A DNA stretch of 64,000 nucleotides from Nonomuraea muscovyensis (GCF_014207745.1 NZ_JACHJB010000004.1:1-64000), one strand, 5' to 3'. Counted from the stretch's first letter, positions 32,236-42,462 are shown. Notes: generated by a model not told the origin, from the sequence alone. Numbers and translations are program-made.

Positions 32236-35200
32236 GATCCTCCCTTCACCATGACCGAGACGGCGATCGGTCGCGGGGCGCCGTCGACGTGGACGACGGC
32301 GGAAGCGATCTGGGCGGATCCACTGCGGAAAAGCACCCACCCCTGTTCGAAGACGCCCTGGATGATCACCGGGGCCTGCGCGATCGCCTGACCTCGTTTC
32401 GACAGGCATTCGCGTACGGTCCACAGCCGGGCGAGCGTGTGGCTGTCCGGCTCAGCGGTCAGCATCGCGATCTGCTCGCGCTGCCCGGCCATCGCCGGGG
32501 TCTGCGGCTCTCCGGATCCGTCGGAGCCGATCCACTCCCAGTCGCAGGCCAGCGCGGCGGGGCCGCCCACGTGCAACACCCACTCGTCAAGGTGACTCCG
32601 GCCGGCGACGTGATCGCGATGGGCCTGGCGGGATCCGGTCCGGCCTCCGGACTTCGGTGTCACGTGCACCTGGACGGGGCTGGCCGGAAGCAGCGCCTCG
32701 ATGCTCCTTTGCACGTAGGGGCCCAGCAGTACCGGCGGCCACGCACCGGGCTCCAGCGGCCCGATGTCGCGGAGACGTAGCCCCTGCCAGCTCACCACGG
32801 TGTCGCCGCGCGGATCGCGAACGGATACGTCGTAGACGTGTTCGGCTCCGTGGCGGGCTCGCTCGACAGCCGAAAGCACGAGCTCATCCGCCGAAACCGT
32901 TCCGGTGCCGGCGGTGAAGGCATCGCAGCCGACGGGCAGGAGCCGCCGGTTGGGCACGCAGGCCTGCAGGACGTGGATGGTGGCATCGTTGACTGTCGGA
33001 TCGCCGAGGACGAGAGTGCCTTCGGAACTCCACCGGCGTCCGGCATCCAGGACCGCGACGCATGCGGTCGCTTCCAGATGCTCGTATCTGCGAAGGCGCT
33101 GGAACAGCGGGCCGTGGAAGAAGGTCGGCCCGTACAGGTGGCGTCCGTCGTGGGCGGGAAGCGGTGGCCGCGGACCCTCCACGACGGCGACGGCGGGGCG
33201 GAGCGGTTCGAGGCCGACATGGGCGGAGAAGTGGTCGACGGCATAGCCGCTCTCGTCGCTGCGCAGGACGACATCGATCTCACCCGACTCGCTGACGAGA
33301 GCGCAGATCCGGATGGTCCGGCCGCCGTCGTCCGGGATGATCACTGGCCGGTCGAATCGGCAATCGGTCAGCCCGCTGATCGCTCGGCCCGAAACCGTGG
33401 CAGCGGCCTCGGCCATCGCCTCCATTGCGCAGACCGCCGGGAGAATCATGAGACCGTCGATCTTGTGATCGCCGAGGTATGCGTTCCGATCGGGGTCAAG
33501 GTCGGCTTCCGCGATCAGCTCCACGCCGGGCACCAAGGTTCGGATCCGCTGGATGTACGTCTCCGCACGGGGCGCGCTCTCGACCTGGAGGGCGGGAAGT
33601 CTCCCGGTGGCGACGACGGTCGGTTCCTGTATGGAGGACGTCAGCACTCGCCCCAGCAACTCGATGCCCGTGTCGACGGGAACGGGGACGACGCCCGATC
33701 GCAGCAGGCTGTCGAGCACGTCCAGGCGCTCACCCATGCCGGCCCCGGACCACGCGGTCCAGTCGATGTTGCGAACCTGGCAGTCAGGCAGGTCCCGCGC
33801 CAGGACCCGGGCGAGCTCGCGCAGGCGGCCGTTGGCGAGGGCGTAGTGCGCCTCCCCCGCGAGCCCGAAGCGGCCGATCACGGACCCGTAGGTGACCAGC
33901 AGCCTCAGGTGCGCGGTGTCGAGCGCGGCCAGGATGTCACGCAGGCCCTGGTGCTTGGCGGCGGCATGATCGATGTAGTCACTCGGCCCCAGGTCCAGGA
34001 AGCGCCGGGGCACGTTGATCCCGCTGCTGTGGATCAGCGCGGTGACACTTCCATGGGCGGTGACGACGGCGTCGACGGCCTGGCGTACGGACGCCGGGTC
34101 CGTGACGTCGGCGCTGACGTAGATGTGCCGCACGCCCGCCGCGGTCAGCGCATCAAGGTTCGCGCGCAGCTCGTCGTCGGCTTCCGGGTCGCTGCGGCCC
34201 AGAAGGGCCACTCGGCTGCCGGTCGACCGCCCCAACGCCAGGGCGGTCTGGAACCCGATCCCCTTTCCGCCACCGCTTACCAGCACCAGATCGCGCGGTC
34301 CCAGCGGAAGCTCCCCGTCCGGTACGGGCGTCACAGGAGCGTAGACGACTGTGTGAGCCGTCCCTTCGTCATCGACGACGAGCTCCGGATGCCTGTCCGG
34401 AGGGAGGTGGAGAATCCGGGTCACGGCTTCGGCGGCTTTGGACGAGCTCACGCCGATCCATCGAACCGCCTGGTCGACATGCTCCTGTCGGATGGACGCC
34501 AGAAATCCGGTCGCCGTATCACCATGATCGACGACAGCGATGGGACGCCGCTCTTCGACGGCTGTCCTGGCGGCATCGACCAGGTCGGTGATGTCCCCCT
34601 CCGAGGGATCCTCGGACAGGAAGACGAGCTCGGCGTCAGGTCGCCGGTCGATCGTGTCGAGCTGCGGCGCGATCTCCGCTCGGAGCGGACCGCTCCCCCA
34701 GACCCGCCAGGTGATGCTGACCGGTTCATCGGTCAGCTCGGCCTGCTTCCTGCCGGGTAGGAGAAGGCGGTGCCAGGGCGCCAGTCCTGCGATGTTCGGG
34801 CCGTCGTCCTCGTCCTCACCTGCCGGAGGCAGCGCGGCCACCTGCTCCGCCAGCTCCGCCAGTGACACATCGGCCAGGACGAGCGGTTCGACGGGTACGG
34901 CACGCCCGCACGCCGCGGCCGCCTGCGCGGCGAGCTGGACGACGCGCAGGGAGTTCAGGTGGAGGTCGCTGAGCAACCGGTTCTCATCGCTGATCGTGTC
35001 AGGTGGCAGTTCCAGCGCGCGAGCGACCAGGTCCCTCACCACCTCAGCCGGGTCCAGGCTCGGATCGGCTGTCATCTCGGTCGCCGCCACAGGATCGGCT
35101 GCTACGGCGGGCAGGAGACTCGGTGACGGGGCCTGCTCGCACGGGCTCTCGAGGAACCGGGGCTCACGCCAGAGGTCGAAGTCGCGGTGGAAGCGTGCGG

Positions 35201-37838
35201 ACAACAGCGGCCGAAGATCGCCGGCGACACCCAACGCGTGGAGGGCACCTGCGACCTGGCTCAGCGCCGTGCTGGAAGGCGTGCCCACGTCCAGTGAGAG
35301 AGCGGGCACGCCCGACAGCTCGCCGGCGAGTGGGGCCAACGTGTGCCCGGGGCCGATCTCCACGAGAAGGTCGCTCGTCCGGGCCAGGGCGGACACGGCT
35401 TGGCGGAACAGCACAGGGGAGGTGAGCTGGGTGGTGAGCAAAGCCGGTAGGTCTGTCTCCGCGCCTATGCGGTCGCCCGTGATCGTGGAGTAGATCGCGC
35501 GGACGGGACGCTCGAACGTGACCCGTCGGAGGTATTGCTCAAGTACCGGCTCGGCCCGCCGGAAGGCGGGCGAGTGGAAACCGTGGCTCACCTTCAGGCG
35601 TCTGGCCCTGATGCCACGCTCATCGCATCGCCGCATGACGCGATCGACATCGTGCGTCGTGCCCGCGACCACGTGCGCGTGACCGTGATCGGCGGCGATC
35701 ACCAGGTCGGTACCGTCGATCAGCCGCAGCGTCAGATCCCGGTCGGCGGCGACGGACAGCATTCCGGTGCAGGCCGCGCCGTGCTCCCCCATGATGCGTC
35801 CTCGCGCCGTGGCGAGGTCGATGGTCTGCTGGACGTCGAGGGCTCCGGCCCAGTGCAGGGCGGTGATCTCCCCCAAGCTGTGTCCCACCGCTGCGTCAGC
35901 CACGACTCCGAGGCGTTCGAGCCAGCGCAGCGCGGCAAGCGACACCTTGACGATCGCGGGTTGCGCCAGTGCCGTGTCAGCCGGCTCGGTGGACGGGACC
36001 TGGTCTGCGAAGAGATCCTCCAGGCCGGGCTGTACGACGCCGAGAGCGCCTGGCTCAGCGGGGACAGGTGCTCCTTGGCCGGTGAAGACGAGGCCAAGGC
36101 TGCCTGCCTGACCGATGCCGATGGCGACCCCGGGAACCGTACGGAACGCGGCGTCCTCGCGATCGGCCACGAGTCGCGCGGCCTGCGTCGCTCTCCGGGC
36201 AAGTTGGCCGGGGTTCGTGGCGACGACAGCGGCTCGGAACGTGCGGATGCCACCGGCGGTCGATTCCGCCAGGGCAGCGGCGAGATCGACCTGTTCGGCG
36301 AAGGAGATGCGGGCAGCGACCTCTGCAGCCCGGTCGAGTTGGGCGAGCAGATCCTCACGCGTATCGGCCGCGAACGCGAACACCTCGGCGTCCAACGGAC
36401 GACTCGCGAGGAGCCTCTCCTTGGGGGTGAACGTCGGGCGCCTCCGAGAGGCAGCGCTTTCGAGCACCACATGGGTGTTGATGCCGCCGAAGCCCATGGC
36501 ACTCACCGCGGCCCGCAGCGGCATGTCGTCCGGCCAGGTCTCCGGCGCGTCGACCACCCGTAGCGGAACGTCCTCGCCGCGAAGCGACGTGTGCGGCTCC
36601 ACGCATCCGGTGGTCGGCGGAATCACCTGGCGGTGCAGAGCCATGACTGCCTTGAGCAGGCCCGCGACGCCCGCGGCCGCCTTGGTGTGGCCGATGTTCG
36701 CCTTGATCGAGCCGAGCGCCGCAGGCCGGGTGGTGCGCCTGCCGCCCTGCGCCTCGACCAGAGTGGCGATCTCCACGGGGTCACCCACGGCGGTTCCTGT
36801 GCCATGGCCCTCGAACATCGCGACGGTTTCGGGGCCGAATCCGGTGTGCTCATAGGCGCGGCGAACGGCCAGAAGCTGCCCGCCCTTCTCCGGCCTGGTG
36901 ATCCCGCCCCGCCCGTCAGAGGACACACCCCAACCGCTGATCAACGCCAGCGGTGTGCGCCCCGCCGCGAGAGCGTCCTCGGCGCGCATCATGACCACCA
37001 TGCCGCAGCCTTCTCCTGGCCAGAAGCCCGTCGGGTCGGCGTCGTAGATGCGCATGTCGTCCGTGGCCAGCGCGCCCGTCCGGGCGAAACCCACGAGCTC
37101 GAAGGGGTCGAGGCTGAGGTCGACTCCCCCGGCGATCGCGACGTCGACCTCGCCCGCGCGCAGGGCCTTGGCCGCCGTGATGACGGCAAGGAGGGACGAG
37201 GAGCAGGCGCCGTCCACGGTGTACCCGCCGCCGTGGAAGTCGAAGTGATTGCAGATCCGCCCTGCGATGGTGTTCGACAGTCCGCCCGCGAGGGTCTCGT
37301 CGTTGGGCTCGGGGAAAGGGCTCTTGAAGGCCCGCTCGAAATCGGCTACGAAACGCGCCTGCTGATCCACGTCCCAGCCCTCATCGGACAGGGCCTGCTG
37401 CAGGAGCCGGCGCACATAGGGCCAGCGGAGCCGCAGCGCCCCGGCGCGGCTGAATTCGCCGTTCAGGGTGTTGCCGATGACCACGCCGACGCGGTCGCGC
37501 TCGAGACCCCTCCCTTCGGGGTACCCCGCGGCGATGAGCGCATCGGCGGCTACGTTCAGGGCCAGCCAGTGTGTCGTGTCGGTGACGCGGTACACCGATC
37601 CCGGCACCCGAAACCTGGCTCGGTCGAATGACCACCCGTCAAGAACTGCGGCGTACCTCGCGTACGTGCCGTCCGCCTCGCCGGCGACATCACTGGAATA
37701 GTCGTCGAGGTTGAGCCGGACCTTGGGGATCGGCCTGAACGCCCTTCTGCCCGACATCACCAGTTCCCACAGCTGGTCGACGTCTTCGGCGTCCGGATAC
37801 CGGCACGATGCCCCGACGAGGGCGATGGGCTGGTACAT
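32232..37838 (-). CDS. pksE: Enediyne polyketide synthase PKSE
   Basis: 1868 aa, the normal size. It is an iterative type I PKS that builds the enediyne polyene precursor. Domains in order: KS with Cys212 in VDGACSSS; AT with Ser654 in GHSLGE; ACP at about 940-1000 with Ser963 in LHLNSLRV; KR at about 1175-1390 with GGGKGIG; DH at about 1440-1680 with His in YLGDHKIDG; and the built-in PPTase in the last 150 residues with WTVRECLSK. This KS-AT-ACP-KR-DH-PPTase order is unique to PKSE. Domain residues look intact, so the enzyme should be active. The KS Cys codon is TGC. It is coupled to unbU upstream (6-base gap) and to E10 downstream. Confidence 0.96.
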   Translation of the reverse strand: MYQPIALVGASCRYPDAEDVDQLWELVMSGRRAFRPIPKVRLNLDDYSSDVAGEADGTYARYAAVLDGWSFDRARFRVPGSVYRVTDTTHWLALNVAADALIAAGYPEGRGLERDRVGVVIGNTLNGEFSRAGALRLRWPYVRRLLQQALSDEGWDVDQQARFVADFERAFKSPFPEPNDETLAGGLSNTIAGRICNHFDFHGGGYTVDGACSSSLLAVITAAKALRAGEVDVAIAGGVDLSLDPFELVGFARTGALATDDMRIYDADPTGFWPGEGCGMVVMMRAEDALAAGRTPLALISGWGVSSDGRGGITRPEKGGQLLAVRRAYEHTGFGPETVAMFEGHGTGTAVGDPVEIATLVEAQGGRRTTRPAALGSIKANIGHTKAAAGVAGLLKAVMALHRQVIPPTTGCVEPHTSLRGEDVPLRVVDAPETWPDDMPLRAAVSAMGFGGINTHVVLESAASRRRPTFTPKERLLASRPLDAEVFAFAADTREDLLAQLDRAAEVAARISFAEQVDLAAALAESTAGGIRTFRAAVVATNPGQLARRATQAARLVADREDAAFRTVPGVAIGIGQAGSLGLVFTGQGAPVPAEPGALGVVQPGLEDLFADQVPSTEPADTALAQPAIVKVSLAALRWLERLGVVADAAVGHSLGEITALHWAGALDVQQTIDLATARGRIMGEHGAACTGMLSVAADRDLTLRLIDGTDLVIAADHGHAHVVAGTTHDVDRVMRRCDERGIRARRLKVSHGFHSPAFRRAEPVLEQYLRRVTFERPVRAIYSTITGDRIGAETDLPALLTTQLTSPVLFRQAVSALARTSDLLVEIGPGHTLAPLAGELSGVPALSLDVGTPSSTALSQVAGALHALGVAGDLRPLLSARFHRDFDLWREPRFLESPCEQAPSPSLLPAVAADPVAATEMTADPSLDPAEVVRDLVARALELPPDTISDENRLLSDLHLNSLRVVQLAAQAAAACGRAVPVEPLVLADVSLAELAEQVAALPPAGEDEDDGPNIAGLAPWHRLLLPGRKQAELTDEPVSITWRVWGSGPLRAEIAPQLDTIDRRPDAELVFLSEDPSEGDITDLVDAARTAVEERRPIAVVDHGDTATGFLASIRQEHVDQAVRWIGVSSSKAAEAVTRILHLPPDRHPELVVDDEGTAHTVVYAPVTPVPDGELPLGPRDLVLVSGGGKGIGFQTALALGRSTGSRVALLGRSDPEADDELRANLDALTAAGVRHIYVSADVTDPASVRQAVDAVVTAHGSVTALIHSSGINVPRRFLDLGPSDYIDHAAAKHQGLRDILAALDTAHLRLLVTYGSVIGRFGLAGEAHYALANGRLRELARVLARDLPDCQVRNIDWTAWSGAGMGERLDVLDSLLRSGVVPVPVDTGIELLGRVLTSSIQEPTVVATGRLPALQVESAPRAETYIQRIRTLVPGVELIAEADLDPDRNAYLGDHKIDGLMILPAVCAMEAMAEAAATVSGRAISGLTDCRFDRPVIIPDDGGRTIRICALVSESGEIDVVLRSDESGYAVDHFSAHVGLEPLRPAVAVVEGPRPPLPAHDGRHLYGPTFFHGPLFQRLRRYEHLEATACVAVLDAGRRWSSEGTLVLGDPTVNDATIHVLQACVPNRRLLPVGCDAFTAGTGTVSADELVLSAVERARHGAEHVYDVSVRDPRGDTVVSWQGLRLRDIGPLEPGAWPPVLLGPYVQRSIEALLPASPVQVHVTPKSGGRTGSRQAHRDHVAGRSHLDEWVLHVGGPAALACDWEWIGSDGSGEPQTPAMAGQREQIAMLTAEPDSHTLARLWTVRECLSKRGQAIAQAPVIIQGVFEQGWVLFRSGSAQIASAVVHVDGAPRPIAVSVMVKGGS

Positions 37839-37844
37839 AGGAGG

Positions 37845-38786
37845 TCACATCCTGTTCGCGGCAGAGCCGGTGACCAGGCCGGAAGCGGCGATCGGGGTGG
37901 CGAGTCCGGGCTGGGACCCCTGGTTGCGCTGCCGCAGCGAAACGACGGCGAGTGCGGCGCCGCGGAGGGCGCAGACGATGACCAGGGCGAAGAACAGGCC
38001 GAAGGCGATGTGCACGTGAACCAGAAGGCCGTAGACCGTCGCGGTGGCGATGCCGAACATGACCTGCCGACCAGGCTTGACCGGCGTCGTCCCCGGATCT
38101 GTGATCATGTAGTTGGTGAACAGGATGAAAGCGGTGCCCGTCATGACGGTCAGCGCGGTCACCGTGGCGGTTCCGTCGATTGCGGTCCTGATGACCGCCT
38201 GAGCCGCGAATGCGCCCACCCAGCCAAGGATCAACGGCATCTTCTTGGTGAGCATGGCGTTGAGCATCGTGCCCGACGCCAGGATCAGTACGGGGATGAT
38301 CCAGTCGAGCGGTCCGCTGACCCATTCGGTGAAGTGGTACGGGGGTGCGATCCCCACCCAGGGGAACAGCAACAGCACGACGACGATGCCGAAGTTGGAC
38401 GGGTTGAGCACGTGCTTGTAGGTCCCGCGGAGCCGGACCCGGATCAGGTGCTTGCTGGAGATCGCCACCACGACAGCGAAGATCACCGGCATCAGCCTGT
38501 CGTTCGCGTACAGGAGCATGGCACAGGCCAGAGCGCTGATATGCGCCGGCAGCAGGAAGTCCGCGAGATTGCGCAAGCCACCGGCGTACTTCACGGGCCG
38601 GCCGTTGGTGACGGCGTCGACCTTCTCCAGGCCGAGTTCGAGGATGTAGGCGACGGCCAGGGCGACGATGGGCGTGGCGTAGGCCTGCTCGAATCCGAGC
38701 AGCGTGTGGCCCAGGATGTTGAAGGCGGTGATCGAGATGGCGAACCGTCGCAGCGCGCTCGTCCGGGGGTCTGGCTTGCCTGTCAT
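37845..38786 (-). CDS. unbU: UnbU-like membrane protein of the enediyne cassette (E5)
   Basis: 313 aa with about eight helices and an RnfD/NqrB-like fold (GTYKHVLNPSNFGIVVVLLL, LGWVGAFAAQAV). UnbU/E5 is one of the five genes conserved in nearly all enediyne clusters; its reaction is not defined. ATG 38786 overlaps the unbV stop. Confidence 0.9.
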   Translation of the reverse strand: MTGKPDPRTSALRRFAISITAFNILGHTLLGFEQAYATPIVALAVAYILELGLEKVDAVTNGRPVKYAGGLRNLADFLLPAHISALACAMLLYANDRLMPVIFAVVVAISSKHLIRVRLRGTYKHVLNPSNFGIVVVLLLFPWVGIAPPYHFTEWVSGPLDWIIPVLILASGTMLNAMLTKKMPLILGWVGAFAAQAVIRTAIDGTATVTALTVMTGTAFILFTNYMITDPGTTPVKPGRQVMFGIATATVYGLLVHVHIAFGLFFALVIVCALRGAALAVVSLRQRNQGSQPGLATPIAASGLVTGSAANRM

Positions 38787-40696
38787 CGGGTGATCTCCCG
38801 TGCTGTTCCATCGGTGTCGAGCAGGAGAGTGCGCCAGCCTGGCGCGAGCTTGACATCGGCGCTGTGCCAGGCACCGCAGATGTCACGCCACTGGACGGTC
38901 ACGTCCGCGGTTGTGGTGCCGTCGGTCAGGCTGAGCATGGCTTCCGGAGACGAGACCCCTGCGTGGCCGCCGGCGGGATAGACCTGCGCCGTTCGCACCC
39001 CCGCCGCCCCCGACCGCACATTGACGGTGGCCCCGATGGCAGGGGAGGTGCCGCCGCGTGCGGGCCCCCGGCATTGGGTCGTCGGGCGGACGAGCCGCAG
39101 CCCCAGGAAGGGATGGGTGGTGCTCCGGTTGTTGTGGAAGTAGTGGGACTGGCGCCATTGGTTGGCCACCGCGAAGTCGAGCCGCCCATCGTGGTCCGTG
39201 TCGGCGAGGGCCAGCCCTCGGCTGGGTCCTCGGTTCTCGACGCCGAGCCGGGAGGCGAGGTCGATGAAGCGGCCGTCCGGCCCCTTGACGAAGAACCGGT
39301 TCGGGTTGGCGCCTGAGAGATCATCGGTCGAGGTGAAGCGCGGCCACATCGCCGGGTCGATGAGCAACTCGTCATTCGTCATCGCCAGTTCCTGCAGCTC
39401 CGGCCAGCGGTTGGTGGTGCCCTTGATGAAACCGGTGGCTTGGATGATCTGGGTCTGACCGTCCCCTGCGAAGTCGCCGGTCTTGATGTCCCAGCCCCAG
39501 CCGGAGCGGGAGATTCCGAGGGGTTCGCTGTGATCGTCGTAGCGCGCCGTGCCGCCCTCGAAGACGTTCTTGCTCTGGCTGACCCACGCGAAGTTGCTCT
39601 CGTGCAGCGCGTAGTCCTCGGTGATGTTGCTGACCACCATGTCGGGAACGTCGTCCTGGTTCAGATCGGGGAAGGCGACGCCCATCCCCTTGAAGGAGTC
39701 GAGGCCGAGGGTCTTCGACTTGGGAGTCGTGAAGTGCCGTACCCCTTCCACGAGCTCGAAGCGAGGACGGCCCGGCGTCGAGACGTTCTTGAGCAGCCGG
39801 TCAGGGCCGAAGTCGTTGGCGACGTAAAGGTCCGGAAGTCCGTCACCGTTGAGGTCCTGGGCGCCGAGGGCGAGTGTCCAGCCGTTCTCCATTTCCGGCG
39901 AGAACGCCGTGGCGGATTCGGCGAAGCGGGCTCGAGGGGCGGTTCCGTCGCCGGCGTCCTGCCAGAGCAGCAGCCGGTTGTGGCCCGCGTTGTACCCGCC
40001 GGACATGGAGTCCTGCATCTGCAGTTCGGGCTGCACGGCCTTCGGGTCCAGCACTCTGGCGCCGTCGGGGAAGTAGTTGCCGATCGCCACGTCGGTGTGG
40101 CCGTCGCCGTCGAAGTCACCGAGCGCCACGGCGTTGGTGTTCCAGACCTTGTACGGCTGGACGAGTTCCTGCGGAACGAAGGACGCGGCCGTGAGCGGGT
40201 CAGCCTTTCTGAGATAGAGGATCGGCGAACGTCCCCAGAAGTAGACGAGCGTGTCGGCCTCGCCGTCTTCGTTGTAGTCGCCGGGGACGCAGCCCATCGG
40301 CACCATGGTGGCGTCGTAGGGCAAACCCGTGGGCTTGAGTTCGACGGGGGCGAACCTGTTCCCGCTGCCGGGCACCGGCTGCAGGCGCACTGATTCGTCA
40401 CGCGGGTCGACCAGGCAGATGTCGTCCGAGCGACCGTTCGCGTCGAGGTCCGCGAGCGCCACGGCCGCTCCCAGCGAGGAGATCCAGTGATCGATCCTCT
40501 GGTACGCGGGTGCCACCGTTCGGATGCCCCGGGTGGTGGCCGCCGTGTTCAGCGGGTGCTTTTCGAACGAGAACCGCTGCGCGAGCGACGCGACCGTCTC
40601 TGGCGACGCCTCGAAGGGCCGGGACAACTGCCAGCCGGTGACGACCAGCACAAGTGCCAGGATCTGCGCCAGGCGGGACCTCAGACGATGCTTCAC
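38783..40696 (-). CDS. unbV: UnbV-like FG-GAP/ASPIC protein of the enediyne cassette (E4)
   Basis: 637 aa from GTG 40696, which overlaps the E3 stop. After an N-terminal hydrophobic segment (LAQILALVLVVTGW), likely a signal anchor, come calcium-loop repeats of the FG-GAP type (DFDGDGHTD, DLNGDGLPD, DTDHDGRLD), and an ASPIC/UnbV domain closes the protein. UnbV/E4 is always present beside PKSE; its function is unknown and it should act outside the membrane. All Cys codons are TGC. Confidence 0.9.
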   Translation of the reverse strand: MKHRLRSRLAQILALVLVVTGWQLSRPFEASPETVASLAQRFSFEKHPLNTAATTRGIRTVAPAYQRIDHWISSLGAAVALADLDANGRSDDICLVDPRDESVRLQPVPGSGNRFAPVELKPTGLPYDATMVPMGCVPGDYNEDGEADTLVYFWGRSPILYLRKADPLTAASFVPQELVQPYKVWNTNAVALGDFDGDGHTDVAIGNYFPDGARVLDPKAVQPELQMQDSMSGGYNAGHNRLLLWQDAGDGTAPRARFAESATAFSPEMENGWTLALGAQDLNGDGLPDLYVANDFGPDRLLKNVSTPGRPRFELVEGVRHFTTPKSKTLGLDSFKGMGVAFPDLNQDDVPDMVVSNITEDYALHESNFAWVSQSKNVFEGGTARYDDHSEPLGISRSGWGWDIKTGDFAGDGQTQIIQATGFIKGTTNRWPELQELAMTNDELLIDPAMWPRFTSTDDLSGANPNRFFVKGPDGRFIDLASRLGVENRGPSRGLALADTDHDGRLDFAVANQWRQSHYFHNNRSTTHPFLGLRLVRPTTQCRGPARGGTSPAIGATVNVRSGAAGVRTAQVYPAGGHAGVSSPEAMLSLTDGTTTADVTVQWRDICGAWHSADVKLAPGWRTLLLDTDGTAREITR

Positions 40697-41655
40697 CGTT
40701 CTCCGCCTCCCGAGTGCAGGGACCAGGCGTGGCGGGTGCCTGCGCGCCAGCGCTCGTACGTCTGCGGGCTGTCCTCGGCTGTCTTGACAGCGGCCAGAGC
40801 GGTGTCGGTCCACGCGGCCGCGACGTCGGTTTCCGCGCCGGTGAGGAGTTTGACCGCGCTCGCCACTTCAGAGGTGACGACTCCCGACAGGCAGTGAGCC
40901 TTGGCGGCGAACGCTGCCCCCTGTGCCAGGTGGTCGTGATAGCCGTCCGAGACCTGCAGGAGCCGCTCCAGGACGTCGGCCGGCTGGGCTCCCGTATAGC
41001 CGGCGGCCAGTCCGATGCCCGCCCAGAGGTCGGCGCGCCGGCCTTGGGGGAATCCGCCGATCACATCGGCGATGCGCGCGGGATCCGCTCCGGCGTAGAA
41101 CCACAGTGCCCGACCGGTCCCCTGGTCGCGGATGGAGAGCACGGCACCTCTCGCGGAACGCTCCACCTGGCCGTCGAAGACGGCCTCGGGCCGGAAGAAG
41201 GCCTGGTGGAAGCCCCAGCCGTCCCAGGCGAGCCACCGCAGTACAGGCTGGTGGGCTCGGATCGCGGTCCACGGGCTCACGTGGAGGCGGGCGAACGCCC
41301 AACCGGCTCCCACGTGGATCAGGTGCGCGTAGCGCCGGCCCGCATGACGGTGGAGGGTCGCGAGCCGCCGGCCGCCGGTGAGGGTGAGCAGGTCGAGCAG
41401 GACCGCGCTCATCGCAGCCCCTTCGAACGCGAAGCCTCGAAGCTCCGGACTCATGTCCGGGAAGGCCTGCTCCCCCGGCCTGCCGGTGATCATGGCGTTG
41501 TAGCCGGCCGCGAAGCTCCGCACAACGGCGTCAAGCTTGGGCTGCACCGCGGGAGAGGCCGGAGAGAAGCCTCGCCGGACGAGATCGAGATCACCGGGGT
41601 CGAGCATCAGCGGTCGGCGAAGAAAAGATCGAATAAGCGAGTTCGGGTTGGCCAC
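40693..41655 (-). CDS. DUF1702-like enediyne cassette protein (E3)
   Basis: 320 aa from GTG 41655 (MANPNSLIRSFLRRPLMLD); the frame is open further upstream, so the start is uncertain. GWGFHQAFF, SPWTAIRAH and LWAGIGLAAGYTG match the DUF1702 proteins called E3, encoded beside UnbV and UnbU in enediyne loci. The function is unknown. This is the first gene of the operon E3-unbV-unbU-pksE-E10-reductase-membrane protein, all overlapping or nearly so. Confidence 0.85.
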   Translation of the reverse strand: MANPNSLIRSFLRRPLMLDPGDLDLVRRGFSPASPAVQPKLDAVVRSFAAGYNAMITGRPGEQAFPDMSPELRGFAFEGAAMSAVLLDLLTLTGGRRLATLHRHAGRRYAHLIHVGAGWAFARLHVSPWTAIRAHQPVLRWLAWDGWGFHQAFFRPEAVFDGQVERSARGAVLSIRDQGTGRALWFYAGADPARIADVIGGFPQGRRADLWAGIGLAAGYTGAQPADVLERLLQVSDGYHDHLAQGAAFAAKAHCLSGVVTSEVASAVKLLTGAETDVAAAWTDTALAAVKTAEDSPQTYERWRAGTRHAWSLHSGGGER

Positions 41656-41903
41656 CGTCCGTACCCCATTACCAGAGAGGGAGGTCTGGAAGGCACCAAA
41701 TAACAGCCGTCTGCGACTGTCAACAAGAATTTCGGCGGCGAAACCGCTACCAGCGTGAACAAATCCTATAAGAATCTTTTGAATAATGCGCAGTCGCAGC
41801 ACGGCTACCAGACGCACACGACGTCCACAATCCACCAGGTGCCGAAAGAGTGCTCAGCGGAGCGCTCCCACAGCATAAACCGGCAACATTGCGACAACAA
41901 GAG

Positions 41904-41938
41904 AACTCCTCCTTGGCAGACCATGCCAAGGAGGAGTT
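41904..41938. terminator. Perfect 15-bp inverted repeat, probable terminator
   Basis: AACTCCTCCTTGGCA and its exact reverse complement are separated by GACCA. Read on the minus strand it follows the SRPBCC stop at 41949 by 10 bases and is followed by TCTCTTGTTGT, a weak T-rich tract. It isolates the ArsR-SRPBCC pair from the enediyne operon. The rest of the 41656-41948 spacer should hold the enediyne promoter; I see no repeated motif there. Confidence 0.7.
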
Positions 41939-41948
41939 CGATCAAGCA

Positions 41949-42410
41949 CTAGGCGGACAGCACGGCCTGCAAACGCCCCAGGATGAAGGGCCAGCCGGTC
42001 TGATGCGCGAGGTAGGAGTCCATCAGCAGGGGCGTGAGGTTCTCCCATCCCCTGTGGGTCATCTCGACACGCGTCAACGTGGGACCGAGTTTCTTGAAGA
42101 GAAGCTCGACTTCCGTGAAAACGGGGCCCTGAATAACTTCCCAGGTAAAAGCGACCATACGCGGCGGGTCCCAGCGGAGAATATGCCCCCAGTCCCGCTC
42201 CGCACCGTCGTCCAGGACCTCGTAAATGCGGCCGCCGACCCATTCTTCCAGGCAGACGTCACGCACTTTTCCTGGCTCGATCGCGAAAGAGTCGATCGGC
42301 CACCAGGTCGCGAGTCTTTTGGTGAAGGTGCCGAAGGTGCGGCTTTGGTCCGCCTCCACGTTGACAGCGTGAAGGATCGGCTCTACTCCGGTCCCAGTCG
42401 GGCTATTCAT
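41949..42410 (-). CDS. SRPBCC/AHSA1-domain protein, possible CalC-like self-resistance protein
   Basis: 153 aa from ATG 42410 (GAGGTC upstream). It is a single START-like domain: VNVEADQSRTFGTFTKRLATWWP at the N-terminus, GGRIYEVLDDGAERDWGHIL in the middle, WPFILGRLQAVL at the end. It is paired with an ArsR regulator, the usual companion of AHSA1 proteins in actinobacteria. In calicheamicin producers the self-sacrifice protein CalC has this fold. Being next to an enediyne cassette, the same role is a testable guess, not a conclusion. Confidence 0.8.
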   Translation of the reverse strand: MNSPTGTGVEPILHAVNVEADQSRTFGTFTKRLATWWPIDSFAIEPGKVRDVCLEEWVGGRIYEVLDDGAERDWGHILRWDPPRMVAFTWEVIQGPVFTEVELLFKKLGPTLTRVEMTHRGWENLTPLLMDSYLAHQTGWPFILGRLQAVLSA

Positions 42411-42462
42411 CGGCGTGACCTCTGTAGGCGTCGGGACGACGCGCACAAGTCTGCCAGATCGC

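Noticed and set aside
32838..34760. 640-aa frame antisense to the PKS
   Set aside because: Lies wholly inside the clearly coding PKSE on the other strand.
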